Shown: positions 41,439 through 50,563 of the stretch, piece after piece
How positions within the stretch are numbered: position 1 is the first letter of the stretch
Layout: every line of letters begins with the position of its first letter
Origin: Leifsonia shinshuensis
GTDB lineage: Bacteria > Actinomycetota > Actinomycetes > Actinomycetales > Microbacteriaceae
Length of the DNA: 64,000 bases
Direction of reading: 5' to 3'
Assembly: GCF_014217625.1 (NCBI RefSeq)
Contig: NZ_CP043641.1
Location: forward strand, 1,364,001 to 1,428,000
The notes under the pieces: model-generated
Database searches by the model: none
What the model saw: the letters and a program-made list of their open reading frames with translations, nothing else
What the model was told of the DNA's origin: nothing
Program-made: the position numbers and the translations under genes

Positions 41439-41977
41439 AGCCCGACCTCCGCCGCACTCGCCACCCCGAACTCCTGCCCCGGGTACCGCAGCCCCGAGAA
41501 GTACCGGTTCGTGTGCGCCACGATCTGCTCCGCGCCGATGGTCACGCCCTCCCACTCCGCGTCGGTCGTGGTGTGCGCGTCGCCGACGAGCACGACGTCG
41601 TAGCCGCGGACCGCCGCGCTCTGCGTCGTGGTGCGGATGCAGTAGTCGGTCTGCGCGCCCGCGACGACCAGGCGGGTGACGTCGAGAGACTCCAGCACCT
41701 CGTCCAGGTCGGTGCCCGCGAACGCGTCGCGGTACTCCTTGCGGACCAGCCGCTCGCCCCTCGCCGGGACCAGCCCGTCGGCGAGCTGCCACGGGGCGCT
41801 CTCCCACGGGAGGTCTTCGGTCTCGTGCTGCACCCAGACCACCGGCGTGCCGGCGGCCCGCGCCCGGTCGACCAGGGCGGCGGCCCGGGCGACGACGGCG
41901 TCCGCGTCCAGGCAGCCGGGGAGGACCCCCTTCTGCAGGTCGATCACGAGCAGGGCGGTGGGGTTCGAGTCGGTCAC
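41435..41977 (-). CDS. Isochorismatase-family cysteine hydrolase
   Basis: The 180-residue protein has the catalytic triad of the family: Asp13 in LLVIDLQKG, Lys80 in [11 protein letters not shown] and Cys113 in [11 protein letters not shown]. The cis-peptide region before the cysteine is also typical. Relatives hydrolyse nicotinamide, N-carbamoylsarcosine or similar amides; the substrate is not evident. The GTG start at 41977 lies behind CAGGATGG. Its stop overlaps the last four bases of the convergent propeller gene, and it is divergent from the NUDIX gene. Confidence 0.9.
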   Translation of the reverse strand: MTDSNPTALLVIDLQKGVLPGCLDADAVVARAAALVDRARAAGTPVVWVQHETEDLPWESAPWQLADGLVPARGERLVRKEYRDAFAGTDLDEVLESLDVTRLVVAGAQTDYCIRTTTQSAAVRGYDVVLVGDAHTTTDAEWEGVTIGAEQIVAHTNRYFSGLRYPGQEFGVASAAEVGL

Positions 41978-42001
41978 GTGACCATCCTGGCATCCCCGGG
42001 T

Positions 42002-42037
42002 CGGCAGGATGGGACGGTGCGGCAGGATGGGACGGTG
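42002..42037 (+). repeat. Perfect 18-bp tandem duplication of a ribosome site and GTG start
   Basis: CGGCAGGATGGGACGGTG occurs at 42002-42019 and again at 42020-42037 without a mismatch. Each copy holds AGGATGG and ends in a GTG. Because 18 is a multiple of three, both GTGs are in frame with the NUDIX gene, giving two possible proteins that differ by six residues. Confidence 0.9.
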
Positions 42038-42481
42038 ACCTCTCCGAGCCGGACCCTCCAGGTCGTCGCCGCCGTGATCGTGCGCGACGGCGCCGTGCTC
42101 GCCTGCCGGCGGGCTCCGCACAAGGACGCCGCGGGCCGGTGGGAGTTCCCGGGCGGCAAAGTGGAGGCGGGCGAGACGCCGGAGGCTGCGCTGGCACGGG
42201 AGCTGCGCGAGGAGCTCGGCGTGGACGTCCGGGTGGGCGCTCTGCTCGACCGGACCGTGACCGGGCAGGTCGATCTGGCCTGCTACGCGGCGACGCTCCT
42301 CGGCCCGGCGCCGACGGCCTCCACGGATCACGACGCGCTGGAGTGGCGCGGGACGGGCGCGCTCGCCGGCCTCGACTGGGCCGATGCCGACCTGCCGGTC
42401 GTCGCACGGCTCGCCGAGCTGGAGGCGGAGGCGCTGACGGCGGCCGCGGCGGTCGCGCCGACCGAGGAGGAGGCCCGATGA
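42035..42481 (+). CDS. NUDIX hydrolase, MutT (8-oxo-dGTP diphosphatase) type
   Basis: The 148-residue protein has the complete Nudix box, [23 protein letters not shown]. It is preceded by [32 protein letters not shown], which is close to MutT and its CTP-pyrophosphohydrolase relatives. Such enzymes clean oxidised or modified nucleotides from the pool. The last 15 residues are alanine/glutamate-rich. The GTG at 42035 is one of two in-frame starts made by an 18-bp tandem duplication; the other is at 42017. The stop overlaps the next ATG (ATGA). Confidence 0.9.
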   Translation: MTSPSRTLQVVAAVIVRDGAVLACRRAPHKDAAGRWEFPGGKVEAGETPEAALARELREELGVDVRVGALLDRTVTGQVDLACYAATLLGPAPTASTDHDALEWRGTGALAGLDWADADLPVVARLAELEAEALTAAAAVAPTEEEAR

Positions 42482-43512
42482 AGGCGCTGTACTACGAGAC
42501 GTTCTCCGGCCCGGTCGCGGTGCGCGACCTCCCGTCCCCCGAACTGCCGGACGGCGGCGCGCTGCTCCGGGTCGGCGCCTCCGGGCTGTGCCGCAGCGAC
42601 TGGCACGCGTGGGCAGGACACGACGACTCGGTGCGGCTGCCGCACGTCCCCGGCCACGAGTTCGCCGGAGTCGTGGAGGCCGTCGGCGCGGGCGTCGAGC
42701 AGTGGCGGCCGGGCGACCGCGTCACGGCGCCGTTCGTCAACGGCTGCGGGCGCTGCGAGTGGTGCCTCTCGGGTCAGGCGCAGGTGTGCCCCGACCAGAC
42801 CCAGCCGGGCTTCACGCACTGGGGATCGCACGCCGAACTGGTCGCGGTGCGGGCGGCAGACCTCAACCTGGTCGCGATCCCGGACGGACTCCCGGACGCC
42901 GCCGCGGCCGCCCTCGGCTGCCGGTTCGCCACCGCGTACCGGGCGCTGACGGCGCGCGCCGGCCTCGCGCAGGGCGAGTGGGTCGCGGTCTACGGCGCGG
43001 GCGGTGTCGGGCTGAGCGCGATCGTCATCGCCCGCGCCCTCGGCGCCCGGCCGATCGCGGTCGACCGCTCCCCCGCCGCGCTGGAGACGGCTGCCCGGCT
43101 CGGCGCCGAGCACGTGCTTGCGGCCGGCCCCGACGCCCCGCAGGCCGTCGCGGCGCTCACCGGCGGCGGCGCGCACGTGTCGGTGGACGCCGTCGGCTCC
43201 GCCGAGACCGCGACCGCGAGCGTCCTGTCGCTGCGCCGGCGTGGGCGACACGTGCAGATCGGCCTCCTCGCCGGCGGGATGCCCGTGCTGCCGCTGGACC
43301 GGGCGATCGCGTGGGAGCTGGACATCCTCGGCAGCCACGGGATGGCGGCCGCCGACTACCCGGGGATGCTCGCGCTCGTGGCGTCCGGCGCCCTGAGGCC
43401 GGAGCTGCTGGTCGGCCGCACGGTCGGGCTCGCGGAGGCCGCGCGCCTCCTCCCGCTCGCGGAGTCGGCCCCCTCCACCGGGATCACGGTGCTCGACCCG
43501 ACGCTGCCGTAG
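42478..43512 (+). CDS. Zinc-dependent alcohol dehydrogenase
   Basis: The 344-residue medium-chain dehydrogenase has the catalytic zinc site (Cys in SGLCRSD and [11 protein letters not shown]). The structural zinc cysteines are in [17 protein letters not shown] and the Rossmann motif is [12 protein letters not shown]. An Asp at the end of the second strand (PIAVDRSP) indicates NAD preference. The alcohol or polyol substrate is unknown. It is coupled to the NUDIX gene by a four-base overlap. Repeat cluster C starts 13 bases after its stop. Confidence 0.92.
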   Translation: MKALYYETFSGPVAVRDLPSPELPDGGALLRVGASGLCRSDWHAWAGHDDSVRLPHVPGHEFAGVVEAVGAGVEQWRPGDRVTAPFVNGCGRCEWCLSGQAQVCPDQTQPGFTHWGSHAELVAVRAADLNLVAIPDGLPDAAAAALGCRFATAYRALTARAGLAQGEWVAVYGAGGVGLSAIVIARALGARPIAVDRSPAALETAARLGAEHVLAAGPDAPQAVAALTGGGAHVSVDAVGSAETATASVLSLRRRGRHVQIGLLAGGMPVLPLDRAIAWELDILGSHGMAAADYPGMLALVASGALRPELLVGRTVGLAEAARLLPLAESAPSTGITVLDPTLP

Positions 43513-43525
43513 CCCACCCGCACGC

Positions 43526-43645
43526 GATTCGTGACGAATGTCGCGTTTCGCCGCGACATTCACGCGATTCGTGCCGAATGTCGGCATCGCGATTCGTGAC
43601 GAATGTCGCGTTTGGCCGCGGCATTCGCGACATTCGTGACGAATC
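43526..43645 (+). repeat. Palindromic repeat cluster C (two 15-25-15 modules)
   Basis: Four 15-base units of the form SATTCGTGMCGAATS lie at 43526-43540, 43566-43580, 43591-43605 and 43631-43645. Spacings are 40, 25 and 40. The 25-base spacers read TCGCGTTT at the left and CATTC-CG- at the right in both modules. The cluster begins 13 bases after the alcohol dehydrogenase stop and runs in the same direction. A degenerate fragment (CGGCACGAAATCGG near 43670) may be a decayed further copy. Confidence 0.9.
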
Positions 43646-43728
43646 GCGGCGGGACGCGGGGCGGAAGTCGGCACGAAATCGGCGACGCCCGGCCGGATCT
43701 GTGCGGCGCAGCACGCCAGGATGGAGGC

Positions 43729-44334
43729 ATGCGCCTCGCCGACATCCCTGCCCCCGACACCGCCGCGGCCCGCGCCGCCCTGGAGCTCGCCACCGAGTAC
43801 CACACGCCGTCCCTGCTCAACCACGTGCTGCGGTCGTGGCTGTGGGCGGAGGGCTTCGCCACCGTGGAGGGGCTGCACGGCATCGACCGGGAACTGCTCT
43901 ACGTCTCGGCCGTCCTCCACGACATCGGGATCGTGCCCGCCTACGACAACCACACGCTCGCCTACGAGGACGCCGGCGGCCACGTCGCGAAGGCGCTCAC
44001 CGCCGGAGCGGGCTGGCCGGCCGCTCGCCGGACCCGCGCGCACGAAGTGATCGTGCGGCACAACTGGCCGGAGGTCGACCCGGCCTTCGACCCGGAGGGC
44101 CACCTGCTGGAGATGGCGACGGCGCTCGACATCTCCGGCGTGCGGCCCGACGCGCTGCCGGAGGAGTTCCGGCGCGAAGTGGTGACGGCCTTCCCGCGGC
44201 TCGCGCTGGCCGCCGAGTTCACCGCGTGTGTCACCGACCAGGCCGAGCGCAAGCCGGACACCGCCGCGAGGCGGATCGTCGACCGCGGAGTCGCGGGCAA
44301 GCTGCTGCGCAACCCGCTGGAGACGCTGGGCTGA
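43729..44334 (+). CDS. HD-domain phosphohydrolase-like protein
   Basis: The 201-residue protein has the HD metal-binding pattern. It has an early His (LLNHVLRSW, His32), the His-Asp doublet in VLHDIG (His64, Asp65), later histidines in AHEVIVRHNW and a final Asp in TALDISG. This resembles the cyanamide-hydratase-like/HD family. The reaction is unknown. The ATG at 43729 gives the family start; the open frame upstream runs through repeat cluster C and is not coding. The putative glycosylase gene follows 22 bases downstream. Confidence 0.85.
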   Translation: MRLADIPAPDTAAARAALELATEYHTPSLLNHVLRSWLWAEGFATVEGLHGIDRELLYVSAVLHDIGIVPAYDNHTLAYEDAGGHVAKALTAGAGWPAARRTRAHEVIVRHNWPEVDPAFDPEGHLLEMATALDISGVRPDALPEEFRREVVTAFPRLALAAEFTACVTDQAERKPDTAARRIVDRGVAGKLLRNPLETLG

Positions 44335-44356
44335 CGCCGCGACGTATCCTCGTCTG

Positions 44357-45250
44357 GTGACCCTCCAGCTCCCCGCCGCCGACTGGCGCGCCCGCGAAGC
44401 CGCGCACGCCGAGCGCGCAGACGCACTCACGGCCGGTCACCGCGCCCGCGCCGCGCGCGGCGAGAAGCACCCCATCGAGGACTTCCTCTTCACCTACTAC
44501 GCGTACTCGCCGTCCGTGCTGCGGCGCTGGCATCCCGGCGCCGGCGTCGAGCTGCTGGAGGCCGCGGGCGAGCCACGCGCGGCCTGGCGCTGGTACTCCC
44601 CCGGCGCGACGCCCGGCGGCCTCGTCGTCGACCGCGCCGCGATGGAGCGCGAGAAGGCGCCGCTGCTGGGCACGATCGAGCGCATCCTCCGCTCCACCGC
44701 CGCGCGGCCCGGCCGGTTCGGCTGCTTCGGCCTGCACGAGTGGGCGATGGTCTACCGCCAGGACGGGCACCGCCACGACGTCCCGCTGCGCCTCGGCCAG
44801 GACGGGACGGACGCCGTGGTGGAGGCCGCAGAGCTGCGCTGCACGCACATCGACGCGTTCCGCTTCTTCACGCCGGACGCGATCCCGCGCAACCGGTTCG
44901 CGCCGACGCGCGAGACGCAGCCCGAGCTGGAGCAGCCGGGTTGCCTGCACGCCGGCATGGACGTCTACAAGTGGGCGATGAAGCTCGGCCCGCTGGTCCC
45001 CGGCGAGGTGCTGCTCGACGCGTTCGAGCTCGCCCGCGACATCCGGCTGCTCGACATGCAGGCCTCCCCCTACGACATGCGGCCGTGGGGCGCGGAGCCC
45101 GTGCGGATCGAGACCGCCGACGGCAAGGCGGAGTACGTGCGCCGCCAGCGCGCGTTCGCCGAGCGGTCGAACGCGCTGCGCGCTCGGGTGCTCGACGCGT
45201 GGCCGGGCGGGCGCGCGATCACGCCCGCCGCGGACCGCGTCCCGGCCTAG
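44357..45250 (+). CDS. Putative 3-methyladenine DNA glycosylase family protein
   Basis: The 297-residue protein resembles an actinobacterial family usually labelled 3-methyladenine DNA glycosylase, with HPIEDFLFTYYAYSPSVLRRWHPG, FGCFGLHEWAMVYR, LRCTHIDAFRFFTPDA and DVYKWAMKLGPLVPGEVLLDAFELARDIR. It lacks a recognisable helix-hairpin-helix, so the label rests on family naming rather than on visible catalytic residues. It starts at GTG 44357, 22 bases after the HD gene, and its stop overlaps by four bases the end of the convergent penicillin-binding protein gene. Confidence 0.72.
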   Translation: MTLQLPAADWRAREAAHAERADALTAGHRARAARGEKHPIEDFLFTYYAYSPSVLRRWHPGAGVELLEAAGEPRAAWRWYSPGATPGGLVVDRAAMEREKAPLLGTIERILRSTAARPGRFGCFGLHEWAMVYRQDGHRHDVPLRLGQDGTDAVVEAAELRCTHIDAFRFFTPDAIPRNRFAPTRETQPELEQPGCLHAGMDVYKWAMKLGPLVPGEVLLDAFELARDIRLLDMQASPYDMRPWGAEPVRIETADGKAEYVRRQRAFAERSNALRARVLDAWPGGRAITPAADRVPA

Positions 45251-47748
45251 CCGCCGTTCCCGCCGCCTCCGGTGCCGCCGCCCTTGCCGTTCCCCGGGGT
45301 GTTGGTCGGCTGCGGTGTCGCGGTGGTGGTCGGCGCCGGCGTCGAGGTGTTCTGTCCCGAGCTGAGCTGGATGGTGACGCTCGAGCCGCCGTCCACGGTG
45401 GAGCCCGACGACGGGTTCGTGCCCGCGACGGTCCCGGCCGGCTGGCTGCTGGGCACCGGCGTCTGGTCGACCGTGACGGTCAGGCCGAGCGCCTGCAGCA
45501 GCGACGTCGCCTGGTCGGGCGTCTTGCCGCTGACGTCGGGGACCGTCACCTGGCTGCCGTACAGCACCGAGCTGTCCGGCTTCGGGAACGCGTCGCCGCC
45601 GTAGTAGGAGTCCAGCGCCTGCAGGATGGGCTTGGCGATCGAGAACTTGACGTTGCCGCCGCCGATGCCGTTGAAGTCGAGGCTGCGCAGCGCGGTCTGG
45701 CCGGAGACGTTGCCCACCCAGGTGGCCTGGGCGACCTTCGTGGTGGAGGTGATCATCCAGTTCTGCAGCGAGTTGTCCGTCGTACCCGTCTTGCCCATGA
45801 TCGGCGTGCCGTCGTACGGGTTCGCGCTGGCCGCCGTGCCGCCGCCGCGCATGACGCCCTGCAGCGCGTACGTGATGCCGGCCGCGATCTTCTTCTGGAG
45901 GCCCTGGGTGCAGGTCGACGGGCTCACCTTGTGGGCGGAGCCGTCGGCGTTGATGACCTTGTCGATCGCGATCGGGGTGCAGACGGTTCCGCCGTTGGCG
46001 ATACCCGCGTACGCGGTCGCCATGGTCAGCGGCGCGATGTTGTTCGTGCCGAGGATCATCGACGGGTACGAGTTCAGCTGCGCGCCGGTCTTCGCCGCGT
46101 GGACGCCGAGGCCCTGCGCCGCCTTGAGGATCGAGCAGAGGTCGGTCTTGGTGGCCATCATGGCGAACGCCGTGTTGACGGATTGGGCCGTCGCCGACAT
46201 CACCGACAGCCGGCTCGCGGAGCCCTCGTCGTTGGACACCGGCCACGGTGGGCCGGAGACCGTCCCGCAGCTGCTGGAGAAGTCGGACATCGGGAAGGTG
46301 TGCTGGGAGGCGTCGATCGACTCGTACAGGCTGTGGCCGCCCTCCAGCCAGCCGGCGAGGTCGAACGCCTTGAACGTCGAGCCGGTCTGGAAGCCCTGCG
46401 AGCCTCCGTAGGCCTCATCGGTGTTGTAGTTCACCGCCGTCGTGCCCGGTTGCGGCTGGTCGGTGTTGTTGAAGGCCCGGTTCTCCACCATCGTGACGAT
46501 GCGCCCGGTGCCCACCTCCACGGAGACGTTGGACGCGCCGATGTCGATGTCGGGGCGCGACCCCGGGATGTACTTCGACAGCGACTGCTGTGCGACCGAC
46601 TGGAGGTCGAGGTTCAACGTCGTGTAGATCTTGAGCCCGCCGCGGTTGAGGGTCGTCCAGCGGTCGGCGCTGGTCTTGCCGTACGCCGGGTCGTTGAGGA
46701 TGACGTCGCGTACGTAGTCGCAGAAGAACGCCGCGTTGACCTGCTGGGCGGCGGCGCAGCCCGAGGTGGTCGGGGTGACCGTCGGCTGGATGGCCGTCTT
46801 CTTGGCGGCGTCCCGGTCGGCCAGCGAGATCTTGTGGTTCACGTACATGCGGTCGAGCACGTAGTCGCGGCGGGCCTTGGTGAGCTTGTAGCCGTTGGCC
46901 GCGCCGTTGTCCTTGTTGTTCGGCTCGTCGATGCGGAGGTTCGACGGGTTGTTGACGATGGCGATCAGCGTCGCCGCCTGCGGGAGGCTGAGCTTGGCGG
47001 CGCTGGTGTTGAAGTAGTACTCGGACGCGGCCTCGATGCCGTAGATCTGGCCGCCGAAGCCGACGACGTTCAGGTAGCCGAGCAGGATGTCCTGTTTGCT
47101 GTACTTCTTCTCCAGGCCGACCGCGTAGCGCATCTCCTGGATCTTGCGCTGCAGGGTCACGCCCGCGGCGTCGTTGTAGCAGGCCTGAACCTTCTTCTGG
47201 TCGGTGAGCCCTTCGCAGTGCTCGACCTCCACGTTCTTGACGTACTGCTGCGTGATGGACGAGCCGCCCTGCACGCTGCCCCCGACGACCGTGGAGAGCG
47301 CGCCGCGCACGGTGCCGAACACGTCGACGGCGCCCTCGCTGTAGAAGCGGGGATCCTCGGCGGAGGTCGTGGCGTCCTTGGCCACCTGGGCGACATCGGC
47401 CCAGCCCACATCCTTGCGGTTCTGCGCGTAGAACTGGGCGATCGGAACGTCGTTGCCGCCCTGCTTGGCGTACACGGTGGAGTTCTGCGCGAACTGCCCG
47501 ATGTTGAGGTCGCCCGGCAGCTTGTTGAAGTCGCTGATCCCTGCAGCCGCCGCTACGCCGGCTCCCAGGAAACCCGGAAGAAAGAACAAGGCGGAGAGCA
47601 CCGCGGCGACGAGCGCGAGCGCCACCCACTGCACGATCGCGGCATTGCGCGAGCGCGGAGCACGCAGCTCGAACCGCTTGAGGGGCTCGAGGCGCTCGTC
47701 AATAGCCTGAAGGCGCGGGGAATTCTGGAATCTGTCCGGGTTGGGCAC
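45247..47748 (-). CDS. Class A penicillin-binding protein with C-terminal PASTA domain
   Basis: This bifunctional enzyme polymerises and cross-links peptidoglycan outside the membrane. The 833-residue protein has a short cytoplasmic N-terminus and a membrane anchor (about 37-60). Its transglycosylase domain carries catalytic Glu131 in SAEDPRFYSEGAVD, GGSSITQQYVKN at 161-172 and RKIQEMRYAVGLE. The transpeptidase domain has GSTFKAFD, SVNTAF and GKTGTTD. One PASTA repeat (VPDVSGKTPDQATSLLQALGLTV) and a Pro/Thr/Gly-rich tail ending in a glycine run follow. The usual His of EDRRFYxHxG is Glu here. Start at GTG 47748. Confidence 0.93.
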   Translation of the reverse strand: MPNPDRFQNSPRLQAIDERLEPLKRFELRAPRSRNAAIVQWVALALVAAVLSALFFLPGFLGAGVAAAAGISDFNKLPGDLNIGQFAQNSTVYAKQGGNDVPIAQFYAQNRKDVGWADVAQVAKDATTSAEDPRFYSEGAVDVFGTVRGALSTVVGGSVQGGSSITQQYVKNVEVEHCEGLTDQKKVQACYNDAAGVTLQRKIQEMRYAVGLEKKYSKQDILLGYLNVVGFGGQIYGIEAASEYYFNTSAAKLSLPQAATLIAIVNNPSNLRIDEPNNKDNGAANGYKLTKARRDYVLDRMYVNHKISLADRDAAKKTAIQPTVTPTTSGCAAAQQVNAAFFCDYVRDVILNDPAYGKTSADRWTTLNRGGLKIYTTLNLDLQSVAQQSLSKYIPGSRPDIDIGASNVSVEVGTGRIVTMVENRAFNNTDQPQPGTTAVNYNTDEAYGGSQGFQTGSTFKAFDLAGWLEGGHSLYESIDASQHTFPMSDFSSSCGTVSGPPWPVSNDEGSASRLSVMSATAQSVNTAFAMMATKTDLCSILKAAQGLGVHAAKTGAQLNSYPSMILGTNNIAPLTMATAYAGIANGGTVCTPIAIDKVINADGSAHKVSPSTCTQGLQKKIAAGITYALQGVMRGGGTAASANPYDGTPIMGKTGTTDNSLQNWMITSTTKVAQATWVGNVSGQTALRSLDFNGIGGGNVKFSIAKPILQALDSYYGGDAFPKPDSSVLYGSQVTVPDVSGKTPDQATSLLQALGLTVTVDQTPVPSSQPAGTVAGTNPSSGSTVDGGSSVTIQLSSGQNTSTPAPTTTATPQPTNTPGNGKGGGTGGGGNGG

Positions 47749-47834
47749 GTATCCACGCTTCCAGGGTCTGCTGTGGGACGGGTTGAGAGATGAACTGTAC
47801 CCCTATGTGGATTTTCAGGAAGGGTGGACAACGA

Positions 47835-47868
47835 AGAGGCGCCGGCCCCCGAAGGGACCGGCGCCTCT
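47835..47868 (-). terminator. Terminator after the Clp ATPase gene
   Basis: An 11-bp GC-rich inverted repeat (47835-47845 with 47858-47868), extended by an inner CCC/GGG pair, lies 16 bases beyond the Clp stop codon. It probably ends the heat-shock transcript before the penicillin-binding protein gene. Confidence 0.8.
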
Positions 47869-47883
47869 CACGACCGACTACGG

Positions 47884-50433
47884 TCACGCCGCCGCCGCGA
47901 ACACCGCCCGCGGCCGCACCTGCAGCACCCCGTCGACAGCGTCCACCACGACGGTCCCGCCGTCCGCGACGCCGCCCGACACCATCAGCTCCGCGATCCG
48001 GTCGTCCACCTCGCGCTGGATGACGCGGCGCAGCGGGCGGGCGCCGTACTCCGGCTCGTAGCCCGCCTCGGCGATCCACGCCACGGCCGCGTCCGACGCC
48101 TCGAAGGCGATCGAGCGGCGGCCGAGGCGGGTGGCCGTCGACTGCAGCAGCAGGCGGACGATGTCGCGCAGCTGCTCGGCGTCCAGCTTGCGGAACAGGA
48201 CGATCTCGTCGATGCGGTTCAGGAACTCGGGACGCATGGCCTCCCGGAGCTTGCCCATCACCCGGTCGCGGATGTCCTTGTCGGACGCGAAGCCGTCGGA
48301 GCCCGCCGGGACGAAGCCGAGCGCGCCGCTGCGGGACGCCAGGAACTCCGAGCCCAGGTTGGAGGTCATGATGACGACCGTGTTGCGGAAGTCGACCGTC
48401 CGGCCCTGGCCGTCCGTCAGCCTGCCGTCGTCCAGCACCTGCAGCAGCAGGTTGAACACGTCCGGGTGCGCCTTCTCGATCTCGTCGAACAGCACCACCG
48501 AGTACGGGTTGCGGCGCACGCGCTCGGTCAGCTGCCCGGCCTCGTCGTAGCCGACGTACCCGGGAGGGGCGCCGACCAGGCGGGCGACCGTGTGGCGCTC
48601 GCCGAACTCGCTCATGTCGAACCGGATCATCGCCTTGTCGTCGCCGAACAGCGATTCCGCCAGCGACTTGGCCAGCTCGGTCTTGCCGACGCCTGTCGGG
48701 CCGAGGAACAGGAACGAGCCCACAGGACGGCGCTCGTCGCCGAGGCCGGTGCGGTTGCGGCGCACCGCCTTCGCGACCGCCGTCACCGCGTCGTCCTGGC
48801 CGATGACCCTGGCGTGCAGCTCCGACTCCAGCGCGGCGAGGCGCTGACGGTCGGCGTCGCCGATGCGGGACACCGGGATGCCGGTCGCGCGGGACACGAT
48901 GGCCGCGATCGCCGCCTCGTCGACGACCGCCTCCGCGGCGTGACGCGGCGCCTTCCCGAGCTCGTCGATCCGGCGCTGGACGTCCTCCATCTCGTCGCGC
49001 AGGCGGGACGCCTCCTCGTAGTGCTCGCCGGCGACGGCGGAGTTCTTCTCGGACTCCAGGGTCGCCAGGCTCTGCATCAGCTCGGACGCGTCGACCCGCT
49101 TGCCGAGCGACAGGCGCAGCCGGGCGCCGGCCTGGTCGATCAGGTCGATCGCCTTGTCCGGCAGGAACCGGTCGGAGATGTAGCGGTCGGACAGCTCCAC
49201 CGCGGCACGGATCGCCTCCGGCGTGTAGGTGACGGCGTGGTGCTCCTCGTACGCGGCGCGCAGGCCGTCCAGGATGAGCACGGCGTCCTCGACGCTCGGC
49301 TCGCCGACCGTCACCGGCTGGAAGCGGCGCTCCAGCGCCGGGTCCTTCTCGATGCGGCGGTACTCCTTGAGCGTGGTGGCCCCCACCAGGTGGAGGTCGC
49401 CGCGCGCCAGCCGCGGCTTCAGGATGTTGCCCGCGTCCATGCCGCCGGCCTCGCCGGAGCCTCCGGCGCCGACCACGGTGTGCAGCTCGTCCACGAACAC
49501 GATCAGCTCGTCCGTGCCTGCGCTGATCTCGTCCATGAGCTTCGTGAGCCGCTCCTCGAAGTCGCCGCGGTACCGGGTGCCCGCGACCATCCCGGCGAGG
49601 TCGAGCGCGACGACCTTCTTGCCGCGCAGCTGCTCGGGGACGTCGCCTGCGACGATCGCGCGGGCCAGGCCCTCCACGATCGCGGTCTTGCCCACGCCGG
49701 CCTCGCCGACCAGGACCGGGTTGTTCTTGGTCCGGCGGGAGAGGATCTCGACGGTCTGCTCGATCTCGTCGAGCCGGCCGATGACCGGGTCGAGCTTGCC
49801 GTCGCGCGCGAGCGCGGTCAGGTCGGTGCCGAACTGGTCGAGCATCGGGGTCTCGGAGTCGGTCGCGGCCTCATCGGAAGCGTCCTGCGCCCCCGCACCG
49901 ACCGTGGCCGACTGCCGCATGGCGTTGGTCAGGGAGTCCGGCGTCACGCCTGCGGACTGGAGGACCTGCCCGGCCGGGGCGTCCTGACCGATCACGAGCG
50001 CGAAGAAGAGGTGCTCGGGGTCGATGTAGGTCGCTCCGGAGGCACGGGCCACCTGGTAGGCGTGGAAGAGGACGCGCTGGGCGGACGCCGTGATCGAGGC
50101 GCCGTCGGCGTCGATGGCCTCACCGGAGGCGGGGAGGCGCTGCTCGGCGGCGGCGGCGACTGCGGACGGGTCGACGCCGATACGGCGCATGGCCTCGGAC
50201 GCGGGCTCCTGCCCGGCCATCACGCGGAGGATGTGCAGGGCGTCCAGCTCGCGGTGGCCGTGCTCGAGGGCGTACCGGCCCGCCTCGGCGAGGAGTTCCT
50301 GCGTGCGCCGGCTGAGGAACCGGCTGATGTCGATGGAGCGCGCGGCGCGGGCGCGCTCGCCCGCGAGGTAGCGCGAGAGGAACTCGTCGAACGAGTTCTC
50401 GCTGCCGCTCTCGGGGGTGAAGTTCTCGGGCAC
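47884..50433 (-). CDS. clpC: Clp ATPase (Hsp100), ClpC-like, under HspR-type control
   Basis: This is an AAA+ unfoldase that rescues or degrades proteins under stress. The 849-residue protein has a Clp-N domain (about 30-175) and two ATPase modules with Walker A GEAGVGKT (243-250) and GPTGVGKT (578-585). A short UVR-like middle segment ([20 protein letters not shown], about 471-490) fits ClpC better than the long coiled coil of ClpB. The GTG at 50433 is preferred because AGGAGATCAG precedes it; a GTG at 50469 falls inside the HAIR element. The HAIR element 20-41 bases upstream predicts heat induction. Confidence 0.88.
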   Translation of the reverse strand: MPENFTPESGSENSFDEFLSRYLAGERARAARSIDISRFLSRRTQELLAEAGRYALEHGHRELDALHILRVMAGQEPASEAMRRIGVDPSAVAAAAEQRLPASGEAIDADGASITASAQRVLFHAYQVARASGATYIDPEHLFFALVIGQDAPAGQVLQSAGVTPDSLTNAMRQSATVGAGAQDASDEAATDSETPMLDQFGTDLTALARDGKLDPVIGRLDEIEQTVEILSRRTKNNPVLVGEAGVGKTAIVEGLARAIVAGDVPEQLRGKKVVALDLAGMVAGTRYRGDFEERLTKLMDEISAGTDELIVFVDELHTVVGAGGSGEAGGMDAGNILKPRLARGDLHLVGATTLKEYRRIEKDPALERRFQPVTVGEPSVEDAVLILDGLRAAYEEHHAVTYTPEAIRAAVELSDRYISDRFLPDKAIDLIDQAGARLRLSLGKRVDASELMQSLATLESEKNSAVAGEHYEEASRLRDEMEDVQRRIDELGKAPRHAAEAVVDEAAIAAIVSRATGIPVSRIGDADRQRLAALESELHARVIGQDDAVTAVAKAVRRNRTGLGDERRPVGSFLFLGPTGVGKTELAKSLAESLFGDDKAMIRFDMSEFGERHTVARLVGAPPGYVGYDEAGQLTERVRRNPYSVVLFDEIEKAHPDVFNLLLQVLDDGRLTDGQGRTVDFRNTVVIMTSNLGSEFLASRSGALGFVPAGSDGFASDKDIRDRVMGKLREAMRPEFLNRIDEIVLFRKLDAEQLRDIVRLLLQSTATRLGRRSIAFEASDAAVAWIAEAGYEPEYGARPLRRVIQREVDDRIAELMVSGGVADGGTVVVDAVDGVLQVRPRAVFAAAA

Positions 50434-50453
50434 CTGATCTCCTGTTTCTAAAA

Positions 50454-50474
50454 GTTGAGTTACGTGCACTCAAG
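50454..50474 (-). promoter_or_regulatory. HAIR-like HspR operator
   Basis: The minus strand reads CTTGAGT, seven bases, then ACTCAAC. The HspR-associated inverted repeat is CTTGAGT-N7-ACTCAAG, so 13 of 14 conserved bases match with exact spacing. HspR represses dnaK and clp operons in actinobacteria, and the downstream gene is a Clp ATPase, which supports the call. Confidence 0.85.
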
Positions 50475-50563
50475 TTCAACGTTCGGGGGGAAGGTTTATT
50501 CCGGGATGCGCAGAGGAAACCGGCGGAGCAAACCGCGTCCGGCGTCCGGTGTACGGTCGCCGC

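Noticed and set aside
44740..47793. Open frame of about 1000 codons on the plus strand
   Set aside because: It is antisense to the penicillin-binding protein gene, whose transglycosylase and transpeptidase motifs are intact. The frame shows only shadow-type composition.
47824..50451. Open frame of 875 codons on the plus strand
   Set aside because: It is the exact antisense of the Clp ATPase gene, which has two Walker A motifs; no independent protein features.
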